From an uncultured Verrucomicrobiales bacterium (lineage in GTDB: Bacteria > Verrucomicrobiota > Verrucomicrobiia > Verrucomicrobiales > Akkermansiaceae): a stretch of 64,000 nt of DNA. A program made the position numbers and the translations under genes. The stretch is from assembly GCA_937928735.1 (NCBI GenBank), contig CALFVF010000003.1:16373-80372 (forward strand), read 5' to 3'. Shown one piece after another: positions 26,074 through 34,898 of the stretch. The first letter of the stretch is position 1. The number at the start of each line of letters is the position of its first letter. The notes under the pieces were generated by a model, which saw nothing but the letters and a program-made list of their open reading frames with translations, was not told the origin of the DNA and made no database searches.

Positions 26074-26373
26074 ATGGTACATCATATTGTTTTACTGCAG
26101 TTTAAAGAGGGGGTGGAGAATGACCAAATCATGAGCACGATGGAGAAGCTAACAAACTTAGTGGAAGTGATACCGGGACTTCTAGAGATGAAGCACGGGA
26201 AAAACCATTCTCCAGAGAATAGGCATCAAGGCTATGCGTATGGATTTACGATGCTCTTTGAGAATGAGCATGCGCGTGATCAGTATCTCCCACACCCTGC
26301 GCACCAGGCCTGTGTCGAGGTGCTTGTGCCCCTTATCGAGAATGTGCTCGTTTTTGACTTTACGGCTGCCTAG
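26074..26373 (+). CDS. Stress-responsive Dabb-domain protein
   Basis: Small dimeric alpha/beta-barrel protein of 99 residues. The start MVHHIVLLQFKEGVEND is characteristic of the family, and AYGFTMLFENEHARDQYLPH is the second conserved strand-helix with the shared His. AAGAAGGGG stands right before the ATG at 26074, so I prefer it to the ATG at 26026, whose 16 extra residues are unlike the family. The biochemical role is mostly unknown; some relatives cyclise polyketides. No operon partner. Confidence 0.85.
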   Translation: MVHHIVLLQFKEGVENDQIMSTMEKLTNLVEVIPGLLEMKHGKNHSPENRHQGYAYGFTMLFENEHARDQYLPHPAHQACVEVLVPLIENVLVFDFTAA

Positions 26374-26480
26374 AGAGGGCGATCGTTAATTACTTGCCCA
26401 ACAGGATGACAGCAGTGGCGAAACCTTAGATTCAGGACAAGTAAGTCTAAAAAAAAGTATTAGGAACCACTATGAAGAAG

Positions 26481-26556
26481 TGGTGCCCCGAGCCGGGATC
26501 GAACCAGCGACACAAGGATTTTCAATCCTCTGCTCTACCAACTGAGCTATCAGGGC
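26481..26556 (-). tRNA. tRNA-Phe (GAA)
   Basis: Minus-strand cloverleaf: acceptor GCCCTGA / TCGGGGC, D arm GCTC..GAGC, anticodon loop TTGAAAA with anticodon GAA, T arm GCTGG TTCGATC CCGGC, and encoded CCA. Confidence 0.97.
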
Positions 26557-26708
26557 TAATAAATGTGAGACCGTCAAGACGGTGGAGGATATGTATGAGG
26601 TCTTAGGGGCTTTGACAATAGAAAAATGATAGAAAAATCAAAATTTTTACCACTTGGCTCCATTGAGAGTTTTGCAGGGATAAGGACAGAGTTAATTTGG
26701 CCAAAGGA

Positions 26709-27701
26709 CTAGGGACTGTGACTCTCCAGTTGGAGTTTGATTAGCTCAAGCGTGAGAAGGATATTTTGGCTGAGGCTATCCTTTGAAATGATGTCTAGGG
26801 TGTCTTCTGGGGTGTGCCACCAGCTCTTTTTTGTGAAGTCTCCTAGGATGTCGATGGTGGGAATCCCTGCTATGGAATTAAGAGGTTCGTGATCATCGAG
26901 TACGGGGCCACTGCGCTTGTAGTCTTCAGCGATTCCGAGTTCCTTGGCGAGCTGGAGTGTTTGTTTCACAAGAGGCTCAGCACTATTGCTGGGTAGTATC
27001 ATGGAGAGGTCTTTGTGGCCGATCATATCGAGAATGATACCAAAGCTCGGCTTAGTCGGATAAGACCGCTGCACGAGTGCGGAGTAATGACGAGAGCCAA
27101 AGAGTGCTGTGCGCAGATCAAAGACATCCCCAAAGGCTTCTTCCCCATCAAAGAAGACGAGTTCGAGCTGCTTGGCCATTTGTGGAGAGGATTTATGAAG
27201 ATATTCTGCTATTTCAAGGATGGCACCCACGGCTGAGGCGGCATCATCAGCTCCAAGAAACACTTGATCAGGATAGTACTTAGAGTCGATATGAGCGCCT
27301 AGGACTCCTTTGGGCTTACGCGCCCAGGTGGTGTGGCTTGGTGTGCCACTGGGCTGGTAGCGGGCGATGAGGTTGGTGAAGGTACGCTGGCCGATGGGGG
27401 TGTTTGCGGTGAAAGTCTGCTCCACAGCCACCCACTGGTGTTTGGCTAATTCCGCTGTGGTGTGCTCTCTAACAAATTTTAGGGCTTCAGACTGTGGTGG
27501 TCTTGGGCCAAATTCGAGAATCTTCTCTGTGTGCGTGTAGGCTCTCTGGCCGTATTCCCACGAGATGGAAGGTGAAGTTTGTGCTAAATGAGACTGGGAA
27601 TCAGAAGCTGTGCCCTTGGGACTGCACTGAGTGAGCAGAAGAAGTAAGAGACTAAGAGTGCCTAGGGTGAAGAGTGAGGAGAGTGGATGAATGCGTTTCA
27701 C
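26709..27701 (-). CDS. Glutaminyl-cyclase-like M28-family lipoprotein
   Basis: Lipoprotein signal with lipobox LTQC (Cys26). The domain is M28-fold and closest in motif pattern to animal-type glutaminyl-peptide cyclotransferase, which turns N-terminal Gln into pyroglutamate. Visible landmarks: GAHIDSKYYPDQVFLGADDA with the zinc Asp, LELVFFDGEEAFGD with the zinc/catalytic Glu, LFGSRHYSAL, DDHEPLNSIAGIPTIDI, and WWHTPEDT with the zinc His. True M28 aminopeptidases bind two zincs through other residues, so cyclase activity is the better guess. It is anchored on the periplasmic side of a membrane. No operon partner is evident: parB lies 155 bases upstream. Confidence 0.82.
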   Translation of the reverse strand: MKRIHPLSSLFTLGTLSLLLLLLTQCSPKGTASDSQSHLAQTSPSISWEYGQRAYTHTEKILEFGPRPPQSEALKFVREHTTAELAKHQWVAVEQTFTANTPIGQRTFTNLIARYQPSGTPSHTTWARKPKGVLGAHIDSKYYPDQVFLGADDAASAVGAILEIAEYLHKSSPQMAKQLELVFFDGEEAFGDVFDLRTALFGSRHYSALVQRSYPTKPSFGIILDMIGHKDLSMILPSNSAEPLVKQTLQLAKELGIAEDYKRSGPVLDDHEPLNSIAGIPTIDILGDFTKKSWWHTPEDTLDIISKDSLSQNILLTLELIKLQLESHSP

Positions 27702-27856
27702 AGTCTAGTGATTGAGAATGGGAGGGGGTAGAGTGGTGAGAACTTAGTCATACTGAGAGTCAGAGAAGATCGATTGCCAGGAATGACGAGCCAGAATAAC
27801 TTGGAACATACCAAGAAAGAATGCTCAGCAAGTCCTGTGGTGTAGGAAGAGCCGTC

Positions 27857-28777
27857 TTAGCCGATGTCTTTGGCGTTAAGGCCGAGGAGTTCAAGGATTC
27901 GGTGGAAGTCATCTTTCCCTGTGAACTCGATTTCTATTTTTCCCTTATTGGCATTGTGTTCGATATTGACCTTTGTGGCGAAGTCGGTTGCGAGCTTTTG
28001 CTGGAGTGCGTGTATCATCGCATTTTGCTCGGCTGAGTTTTGCGAGGGTGGGTTAGTTGACTCGGTTTTTTGTGGTTGGTTGATGGACTGGGCGAGTTTT
28101 TCTGTCGCTCTGACGGTGAGCTTTTTCTTTAGAATCTGCTCAGCAGCGAGAAGTTGAGCGTCTTGCTCACGAATGGCAAGTATGGCCTTTGCGTGTCCTA
28201 CAGTGAGGCGTCCTTGTGCGACGTAGTTCTGCACATCCTCATGCAGGTCAAGTAGGCGCATCGCATTGGCCACTGTGGCTCTAGACTTACCGACTCGCTC
28301 AGCGATCGCCACTTGTTTCATGGTGAATTCTTTCGCGAGGCGGACATAGCCTGCGGCTTCTTCGATAGGGTTAAGGTCTTCACGCTGGAGATTCTCAATG
28401 AGAGCCATTTCCAGGACATCTCGGTCACTGGCTGTGCGAATGATGACGGGTACCTCTGTGAGGCCGAGTTTAGTAGAAGCGCGCCAGCGACGCTCCCCGG
28501 CAATGAGTTCGAGCTTACCCTTCACATCACGCACGATGAGTGGCTGAATGATTCCGTGTTGGCGAATCGACTCGAGGAGTTCATCGATATTGCCTTCTGT
28601 AAAATGCTTTCTGGGCTGAAGCGGGCTAGGAATGACGGTCTCGATCTGTACGCGACGCACTTCGTTTTCAGCCGTGCCTGGGGAGGTATTTGTCGCAGAG
28701 AGAGCGGGTTTATTCAGCGTGTTATCTTGCTGCTTGATCAGGGCGCCTAATCCCTTTCCTAATGCCTTTTTCGCCAT
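27857..28777 (-). CDS. parB: Chromosome-partitioning protein ParB
   Basis: CTP-dependent parS-binding clamp for chromosome segregation. The N-terminus MAKKALGKGLGALIKQQ is the ParA-interaction motif. The ParB/Srx domain has QPRKHFTEGNIDELLESIRQ, then LELIAGERRWRAS (the CTP-binding GERR motif) and ALIENLQREDLNPIEEA. The helix-turn-helix KQVAIAERVGKSRATVANAM recognises parS, and the C-terminal 60 residues form the dimer clasp. 306 residues, normal length. parA is not adjacent, which is unusual, since parAB are commonly an operon. Confidence 0.95.
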   Translation of the reverse strand: MAKKALGKGLGALIKQQDNTLNKPALSATNTSPGTAENEVRRVQIETVIPSPLQPRKHFTEGNIDELLESIRQHGIIQPLIVRDVKGKLELIAGERRWRASTKLGLTEVPVIIRTASDRDVLEMALIENLQREDLNPIEEAAGYVRLAKEFTMKQVAIAERVGKSRATVANAMRLLDLHEDVQNYVAQGRLTVGHAKAILAIREQDAQLLAAEQILKKKLTVRATEKLAQSINQPQKTESTNPPSQNSAEQNAMIHALQQKLATDFATKVNIEHNANKGKIEIEFTGKDDFHRILELLGLNAKDIG

Positions 28778-28954
28778 AGAGTCGGAGATTAGAACGAGAG
28801 GCGAGTATTTGGCAAAGATGTTTTTGATATTTCGCTTCTGTTAAGGGTCTCTATGATAACCCGTTCTGAAGAGAAACCTCTTGCAGAGAGCACAGTGCAT
28901 TCCTTTTCTCGATGAGTGGAAAACTTTGTTAATGATGGTCTGTGTACTTGACGA

Positions 28955-29662
28955 ATGCGTGTAGCTGGGGATCAATCATCTCGTATGGTGAAACAGTTTT
29001 CTCAAATGAGCATGTGGATGACAGGGGTGGTGGGCACAGTGACGGTGTTCTTCGGTGCCAGTGCATCTGCTCAAGATCAGCCGCCAGTTGGTCTGGCAGA
29101 TTCCGCCAGAGATGCCGTTCAGGCACTGGGCAATGAAGTGGTGAAAGGGAACTTAGAGTTCGCCTTTAATCACATGTACCCACGCTGGCAGAGCCGTCTT
29201 GTGAAGCAGAGTGGGAAGAGAGAAGATCTTCTTCAGAAGGTGCGTCAAGCAGGGGAGCAGATGGTGCAGAATGGTATTAGTATCATTGACTTTAAGGCAG
29301 ACTATCCGACTTCTTTTTTCCGTGTCTGGCCAGTGCGTCTAGATGGCACTGATGAGCAGTCGGATGCTCCCGAGAATTTCGTTTACCAGTGGCTGACATT
29401 CGTGCCAACGCAGACGACTCTACGCATTATTGATAGAAATAGTGCCGAGACCCCGATACGCCGATTTGTACAAAATGGATTCCAAGTGGCAATCACTCGT
29501 GAAGACGTCAGAGATTGGTCATTCATTGATGGATCCACACTTTCTGTGGAGAGCCTGAGATCGCTGTTTCCCTCTATCCCCGCTAATATTGACTCACTCA
29601 ATGATCCCTCAACTGGTAAGAAGGTACTGCCAAAGCCGCGTGAGGCGCGCGAGATCAAGTAA
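28955..29662 (+). CDS. Exported protein of unknown function
   Basis: Protein of 235 residues with a signal peptide ending near FGASASAQ (about residue 40). After it comes a mostly alpha/beta region with ALGNEVVKGNLEFAFNHMYP, reminiscent of small periplasmic domains that follow a helix with a Trp/Arg pair, but I cannot name a family. The ATG at 28985 is an alternative start. The SET-domain gene follows after 55 bases on the same strand and may share the transcript. Confidence 0.65.
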   Translation: MRVAGDQSSRMVKQFSQMSMWMTGVVGTVTVFFGASASAQDQPPVGLADSARDAVQALGNEVVKGNLEFAFNHMYPRWQSRLVKQSGKREDLLQKVRQAGEQMVQNGISIIDFKADYPTSFFRVWPVRLDGTDEQSDAPENFVYQWLTFVPTQTTLRIIDRNSAETPIRRFVQNGFQVAITREDVRDWSFIDGSTLSVESLRSLFPSIPANIDSLNDPSTGKKVLPKPREAREIK

Positions 29663-29717
29663 ATGATCCGACAAGAGGTAAACTATCTTTTTAGAAATTC
29701 TACAAGAGGAAGTTGTT

Positions 29718-30323
29718 ATGTCTAAGAATAACAAAGGCAAGAAAGGGAAGAAGAAAAAGAAAGACCCGATAGAGGAAAAAGCGCACATCGCACGCATGGC
29801 AAAAGCCATGTGGGAGCGTGGGCAGAGTGAACTCTGTGAGGTCAGAGGCTCCGTGATCCATGGGAGGGGAGTCTATGCGACTCAAGATATCGAGGAAGAG
29901 ACTCAGGTTATTGAGTACCTGGGAGAGTTTATTGATAAGGAAGAGAGCGAGAGGCGTGCGAACGTGCAGAGTGAACACGCAGAGGCGACAGGAGATGCCG
30001 CCGTTTATATCTTCACTCTCAATGATGACTGGGATATCGATGGTGATGTCCCTTGGAATCCGGCGCGCCTCATTAACCACTCCTGTGATCCGAACTGTGA
30101 AGCATGGATCGATGAAGATCAGATTTTCATCTACGCGATCAAAGATATATGGGAAGGGGAGGAACTCACCTTTGACTACGGTTTTGATATCGAATGCTAT
30201 GAGGATCATCCTTGTCTCTGTGGCTCAGAGAACTGTGTGGGCTACATTGTTAGCCGCGAGCAGTGGGATCAACTTGAGGAGCTAAAAGTACAGAAAGCCC
30301 AAGAAGAAGCTTCCACAGCGTAG
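29718..30323 (+). CDS. SET-domain protein lysine methyltransferase-like
   Basis: A very basic N-terminus (MSKNNKGKKGKKKKK, up to residue 16) leads into a SET domain at about residues 40-170. Motifs: GRGVYATQDIEEET, VIEYLGEFID, RLINHSCDPNCEAW (the NHS motif that binds S-adenosylmethionine), GEELTFDYG with the catalytic Tyr, and a post-SET CLCGSENCVG that could bind zinc with the upstream Cys. This arrangement is that of eukaryotic-type histone methyltransferases; bacterial members occur in Chlamydiae and Verrucomicrobiota. AGAGGAAG six bases before the ATG fixes the start. Targets could be histone-like or ribosomal proteins. Confidence 0.9.
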   Translation: MSKNNKGKKGKKKKKDPIEEKAHIARMAKAMWERGQSELCEVRGSVIHGRGVYATQDIEEETQVIEYLGEFIDKEESERRANVQSEHAEATGDAAVYIFTLNDDWDIDGDVPWNPARLINHSCDPNCEAWIDEDQIFIYAIKDIWEGEELTFDYGFDIECYEDHPCLCGSENCVGYIVSREQWDQLEELKVQKAQEEASTA

Positions 30324-30451
30324 CGTGGTCTCATGCAGCGGGGTGCACCTCTGAAACCCTCATTTTTTACCCAAAGCAGGTTTCCAGAAGTGCCCTAAGG
30401 TGAACATAGAAAAAGCTGGCTCATTGAGTGCGAATGCGGCAGTTTTCTTGC

Positions 30452-31300
30452 ATGGAAACTTACGATGTTGTTGGAAATTACCGCTCGCAGTGGGGTGAAG
30501 GCCCGATTTGGTTTAATGGAGCTCTCACTTATGTCGATATCGAGAAGCATAATGTCGTGCGCTACAGTGCCTGTGGACAGGAAGAGCAGGTCTGGAATGT
30601 CGCTGAGCGTGTAGGTACTGTCGTCCCTAGAGCGGGAGGAGGCATGGTGATTGCCGGGGATAAAGGCTTTTCATTCTTAGAGGAAAATGGCGACGTCAGA
30701 GCGATTGCTGACCCCGAGCCAGAGAAGACAAATAACCGCTTTAATGACGGCAAGTGCTCACCAGATGGCTATTTCTTTGCCGGCACCATTTCACTGGTCA
30801 AAGAAACAGGAGATGCCCGCCTCTATAGACTCTCTAAAGACCTAGAGGTCAAAGAAATGTTTGAACCAGTGACGAACTCCAATGGACTCGCCTGGACTCA
30901 GAGTGGTGACACCATGTACTACATCGACACCCCTCGTGGTGAAGTACTCGCCTTTGACTATGCCAATGGGGAGCTCAGTGGCGCAAGAAGCGTGATAGAC
31001 ACCAAGCACATCCAAGCCTCCCCAGATGGCATGACCATTGATGAGCGTGGAAACTTATGGGTAGCCTTCTGCCACGGAGCCTGTGTGGCCGCCTTTGATC
31101 CAGCCACTGGGAAAGAAATCCACAGAGTCGAACTCCCATGCTTAGAAACAACCGCCTGCGCCTTTGGTGGAGAGAATCTCTCTGACCTTTACGTGACCAC
31201 AGGCGTGCATAAGTCTGAGGTCGAAGAACACGCAGGTAGACTCTTTAAGGTCTCAGGATTAGGTGTGAGTGGCGTGCCTTCGTTAGACTTTGCTGGGTAG
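30452..31300 (+). CDS. SMP-30/gluconolactonase-family lactonase
   Basis: Six-bladed beta-propeller that opens sugar lactones with a divalent metal. Metal-site motifs are in order: QWGEGPIW (Glu), NNRFNDGKCSPDGYFFAG (Asn region), NSNGLAWTQSGDTMYYIDT (Asn), and SPDGMTIDERGNLWVA (Asp). The start at 30452 gives the family-typical METYDVVGNYRSQWGEGP; in-frame GTG 30428 and ATG 30434 are possible but add unlike residues. 282 residues, full length and without a signal peptide, so it probably acts on cytoplasmic sugar lactones. Confidence 0.92.
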   Translation: METYDVVGNYRSQWGEGPIWFNGALTYVDIEKHNVVRYSACGQEEQVWNVAERVGTVVPRAGGGMVIAGDKGFSFLEENGDVRAIADPEPEKTNNRFNDGKCSPDGYFFAGTISLVKETGDARLYRLSKDLEVKEMFEPVTNSNGLAWTQSGDTMYYIDTPRGEVLAFDYANGELSGARSVIDTKHIQASPDGMTIDERGNLWVAFCHGACVAAFDPATGKEIHRVELPCLETTACAFGGENLSDLYVTTGVHKSEVEEHAGRLFKVSGLGVSGVPSLDFAG

Positions 31301-31333
31301 ACAGTATTCTAAAGATCAATGAGAAGATAGTGC

Positions 31334-31777
31334 ATGAAAGTGCTGAAAATATTTGTTTGTTCATTACTTTCACTGCCTTTGATAGCATGTGTTGTTATAA
31401 TCTTTGATTATCTCATTCAAATTTCACACTGTAGTAGCAGAAATGGGTTTACAGAGATAACGACAATTGAATTGCCTGATTCGATTCATATTGTGGACTA
31501 TAAAATGGAATCTTTTTTCAGCATGGTAGATCGACCTAACCACTGGTGGTTATTAGAGTCTGATGTTGGATTTGCTGAAGTTGAACTGAAGACGTCAGGC
31601 TTTGTTCTTGGCGGCGCTAAATATATACAAACTTTTGGAGATGCTTGGCCGAGCCTAGAGAACCGTTTTAGGGGTATAAAAGTTAAAGACGTGACGATGG
31701 GTATTGGTACAGGTCAGGAAACTATTTTTATATCTATGGATAGCCGGTTTGCTCTGGTTAATGCATTTCGACATTGA
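31334..31777 (+). CDS. Hypothetical membrane-anchored protein
   Basis: 147 residues; one N-terminal hydrophobic segment (LKIFVCSLLSLPLIACVVII) that could be an anchor. The rest is a compact beta-rich domain I do not recognise. The stretch 31.3-32.2 kb reads as more AT-rich than its neighbours, so this and the next gene may be recent arrivals. Confidence 0.5.
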   Translation: MKVLKIFVCSLLSLPLIACVVIIFDYLIQISHCSSRNGFTEITTIELPDSIHIVDYKMESFFSMVDRPNHWWLLESDVGFAEVELKTSGFVLGGAKYIQTFGDAWPSLENRFRGIKVKDVTMGIGTGQETIFISMDSRFALVNAFRH

Positions 31778-31848
31778 ATGTTATGAATTAGATTAGATAA
31801 AGCTTACTCGAAGATTGTAGATGATGAAATTAAACTGTTCGTTTCAAA

Positions 31849-32205
31849 ATGTCTGAAGTAGCAAGAGGTGTTGAGGTCGAAAATCTGATAAATTCTGATG
31901 CCTGTCTGAAAGGCTTCATTTGGTCGGATGACGGCGTAGACTTAAATTTGGCTTTCGATACTATAGCGATTGGAAACTGTAAGTTGAAGTGCACTTGGGC
32001 TAGTGGTGTAAATATTATGCTAGATTCGAAGCAAAATGTTTTAGGGATGCCTTTGACCAGAGAAGTTTATTACAAAAGGCTCTCAAATGGCAGATTTAAA
32101 GTGAAATTTGATTTTGCAGATAGAGGGTGTGTTGATATTGAATGTGAAGATTTAATCCTCAGGAAAATTGATAATAGCGAAGAAGGTGTTGCGCCCAATT
32201 CGTGA
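31849..32205 (+). CDS. Hypothetical protein, immunity-protein-like size
   Basis: 118 residues, acidic, no signal peptide, no recognised domain. Beta-rich pattern (ENLINSDACLKGFIWSDDGV, KLKCTWASGVNIMLDS, REVYYKRLSNGRFKVKFDFA). A single small AT-rich gene like this is often an orphan immunity gene, but no toxin is beside it. Ends 72 bases before the convergent phosphatase gene. Confidence 0.45.
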   Translation: MSEVARGVEVENLINSDACLKGFIWSDDGVDLNLAFDTIAIGNCKLKCTWASGVNIMLDSKQNVLGMPLTREVYYKRLSNGRFKVKFDFADRGCVDIECEDLILRKIDNSEEGVAPNS

Positions 32206-32277
32206 CTCAAATTATGGATTGATAATTAAAGCGTGGTATTGGTCACAGTTTATTTTCTTTCGTGTACAGGACTAATC

Positions 32278-32763
32278 TCACTCACCCACCGACATCTCCT
32301 GCTCAATAAACTCTAGCAGACCCTCGGCGCCATCTTCGATGAGGTTGGCGACATGCTCGAAGCCTTCTTGCCCACCGTAGTAGGGGTCTGGGATGTAGCT
32401 GTCTTCGTAGTTTTTGGAAAAATCTGTGAAGCGCCTGACCTTAGTGTGGTGTTTGCCACTGGGGTCTAGCGCGATAGTGTCTCGATAGTTTTCGTCATCC
32501 ATGGTGAGGATGAGGTCGAATTCCTCGAGGTCTTCTGCTGTGAGTGGGCGGGAAGTTCCTGTCACGGGAATCAATCGTGAGCGCAGTGTTTTGGTCATCC
32601 GTGCATCGGGTTGTTTGCCCTTATGGAAGCCAATGGTGCCTGCGGAGTCGATGAAGAGGCGGTCTTTCCATTCTGTGCGCTGGATGCGGTGGCGAAAGAT
32701 GTTTTCACCAGCAGGGGAGCGGCAGATATTGCCGAGGCAGACAAAGAGAATGCGATAGTTCAT
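32278..32763 (-). CDS. Low-molecular-weight protein-tyrosine phosphatase
   Basis: Catalytic P-loop CLGNICRSPAGE at residues 9-20 (Cys9, Arg15), the LMW-PTP signature, and the general-acid loop IPDPYYGGQEGFEHV near residue 128. 161 residues, full length. In bacteria such enzymes reverse tyrosine autophosphorylation of exopolysaccharide kinases (Wzb type), or act as general phosphatases. nadK starts on the same strand 33 bases upstream. Confidence 0.92.
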   Translation of the reverse strand: MNYRILFVCLGNICRSPAGENIFRHRIQRTEWKDRLFIDSAGTIGFHKGKQPDARMTKTLRSRLIPVTGTSRPLTAEDLEEFDLILTMDDENYRDTIALDPSGKHHTKVRRFTDFSKNYEDSYIPDPYYGGQEGFEHVANLIEDGAEGLLEFIEQEMSVGE

Positions 32764-32796
32764 GATGAAGGTTTTTTTTAGGTTCTCTCTCTCGCT

Positions 32797-33648
32797 TTAT
32801 TGTCCCCAGTGGAGCTTGCTGCGTAGGGTGGAGTAGAAGGAGCGTGCCTCTAGGCGGACAAGTTGGAGTGTGCGCTCTGAGCGCTCCACGAGAATCTTAG
32901 CATTCGCGGGGAGCTCGATGAGTTCGCGCCCATCCACTGTGAAGACTGTGGAGTCTTCTGTGAAATCTGTCTGCCGCAGCTCCACCACGCAGCTGTCTGA
33001 GAGTACGAGAGATCGGTTTGTTAGGCTGTGTGGGCAAATTGGAGTGATGACGAAGTTCTGAGCTTTGGGTGAAAGTAGTGGGCCTCCAGCGGCTAGAGAG
33101 TAGGCTGTGGATCCCGTGGGTGTGGCAACTATAAGGCCGTCTGCTCTGTAGTGGTTGAGCAGATCACCATTGATGTAGGCGTCGATAGAAACGAGGCGGC
33201 CAGTTTGACCTCGATTAATGGTAATCTCATTGAGCGCGTGATGCTCAGAACTTGTTCCATCTGCTAGAGTGAGTGTGGCTTTGAGCAGGGTGCGGGGCAC
33301 TACTCTCACACTGCCTGCAATGAGAGAGTCTATAATGACTTCCATTTCGTCATCTTTACAGCTTGTTAGGAAGCCTAGTGTGCCGATATTGATCCCGACC
33401 ACTGGTGTTGTGGTCTGACCAATGCGACTCACCGCATTGAGCATCGTGCCATCTCCGCCGAGGACGGCGATATAGTCACACTGTTTGGCGAGTTCACCAG
33501 CGGTGATGCCGCTCTCTGCGAGTAAGGTGCGCGCGCTGTCTTCTTCAATGATGTACTCGATGCTGTTTTTCTTAAGCAGTTCAAGTAGTGTGTTGAGTGT
33601 CGACTGAGCCCCAGATTTATGAGGATTAACTATGATTCCTATTTTCAT
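32797..33648 (-). CDS. nadK: NAD kinase
   Basis: Makes NADP from NAD and ATP or polyphosphate. The GGDGTMLNAV motif near residue 64 holds the catalytic Asp, NIGTLGFLTS follows, and ADGLIVATPTGSTAYSLAAG is the second nucleotide-binding motif. 283 residues, full length. ispH lies 23 bases upstream on the same strand, so ispH-nadK-phosphatase probably form one transcript. Confidence 0.95.
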   Translation of the reverse strand: MKIGIIVNPHKSGAQSTLNTLLELLKKNSIEYIIEEDSARTLLAESGITAGELAKQCDYIAVLGGDGTMLNAVSRIGQTTTPVVGINIGTLGFLTSCKDDEMEVIIDSLIAGSVRVVPRTLLKATLTLADGTSSEHHALNEITINRGQTGRLVSIDAYINGDLLNHYRADGLIVATPTGSTAYSLAAGGPLLSPKAQNFVITPICPHSLTNRSLVLSDSCVVELRQTDFTEDSTVFTVDGRELIELPANAKILVERSERTLQLVRLEARSFYSTLRSKLHWGQ

Positions 33649-33671
33649 GGATGCAGATAGCTAGGGAAGTT

Positions 33672-34898
33672 CTAGATCGCTTCTACCTTTTCGCGAGAAT
33701 AACCTCTGAGTTCAAAGATGCGAATCACGGTGGCCTCTATGAGGTTATTGGGGCAAGAAGCGCCTGCTGTGATACCGATGGTCACTTCTTTATCGAGATC
33801 GATGATGGAGGAGTACTCGGTCTGGATTTCTCTTTTTTGCTCCAGGTCGTAGTGGGTGATGGTCTTTAGAGATTCGATACAATCTGCTGTTCTCACAAAG
33901 AATGTCGGTAGATTCTCTTGGCCGATCTCAACAAGGTGCTGAGTGTTTGAGCTATTGTAACCTCCGACGACAATGAGAGCATCCATGTGACCTTCTAACA
34001 TACCAAATAAGGCGTCTTGGCGTTCCTGAGTCGCACCACAGATGGTGTCAAAGATCACGCAATTTTCATCTGAGCCGTCACGCTCAAATATCGCCTGGCG
34101 GACGCGGTTCTGAATTTCTTCCGTCTCACCTTTAAGCATAGTGGTTTGATTCGCTACGCCGACTTTGGATAAATGCAAATCAGGATCAAAGCCCTCTGAG
34201 AGACCTCCCTGGAAGCGGGCTAGGAACTCCTCTTTGTCACCGCCGTTTTTAATATAATCACAAATATAGTCTGTGTCATCGAGGGTGAGAATGATGAGGT
34301 AGTTTCCGTTTTTAGAGTCTCCCATAGCGCGTGAGGCCGTTGCCCGGGTTTCTTCGTGACCAGATTTGCCGTGAATTATGGAAGTGACACCCGCCTTCGC
34401 GTAGCCGCGCACACGGCGCCAGACCTTCATGACATCACCACAGGTCGTATCGACGACAATAGCCCCGCGCTCCTCAATTTTATCCATGAAGGTGGTGGGA
34501 GCGCCGAATGCTGGGACAATGACGACATCATCGGAAGTCAGGCTATCGTACTGCTCATTCATCTGCTGCCAGGGTAGGGAGACAATGCCCATGTCTGAGA
34601 GCTGGCGATTCACCTCTGGGTTATGAATGATCTCACCAATCAGAAAGATACGACTGTCAGGAAAGACCTTGCGCGAGGCATAGGCGAGATCAATGGCTCG
34701 CTCCACTCCGTAGCAGAAGCCAAACTGCTTGGCTAATCTCACAGTCGTGTGCCCGAGTGTGATGGAGCCTCCTGCGGCTTTGATCTTATCGACAATACCG
34801 GAGCGGTAGTGATGATTTACCTCCGCTTGCACCTTCTCCATGACGTCAGGCCGGCGGACATTGACGCGCTTCTTTTTCTTTGGTTTTGCTTCGCTCAT
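33672..34898 (-). CDS. ispH: 4-hydroxy-3-methylbut-2-enyl diphosphate reductase, long form
   Basis: Last step of the MEP pathway: reduces HMBPP to IPP and DMAPP with a 4Fe-4S cluster. The three cluster Cys lie in KQFGFCYGVERAID, VDTTCGDVMKV and FDTICGATQERQ. At 408 residues it is the longer plant/cyanobacterial-like form, with a central insertion (KNGGDKEEFLARFQGGLSEG) absent from the 310-residue E. coli enzyme. I moved the start to the ATG at 34898, which has AAGGG three bases before it, over the TTG-like upstream frame to 34946. It supplies isoprenoid units, relevant to the carotenoid cluster downstream. Confidence 0.94.
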   Translation of the reverse strand: MSEAKPKKKKRVNVRRPDVMEKVQAEVNHHYRSGIVDKIKAAGGSITLGHTTVRLAKQFGFCYGVERAIDLAYASRKVFPDSRIFLIGEIIHNPEVNRQLSDMGIVSLPWQQMNEQYDSLTSDDVVIVPAFGAPTTFMDKIEERGAIVVDTTCGDVMKVWRRVRGYAKAGVTSIIHGKSGHEETRATASRAMGDSKNGNYLIILTLDDTDYICDYIKNGGDKEEFLARFQGGLSEGFDPDLHLSKVGVANQTTMLKGETEEIQNRVRQAIFERDGSDENCVIFDTICGATQERQDALFGMLEGHMDALIVVGGYNSSNTQHLVEIGQENLPTFFVRTADCIESLKTITHYDLEQKREIQTEYSSIIDLDKEVTIGITAGASCPNNLIEATVIRIFELRGYSREKVEAI

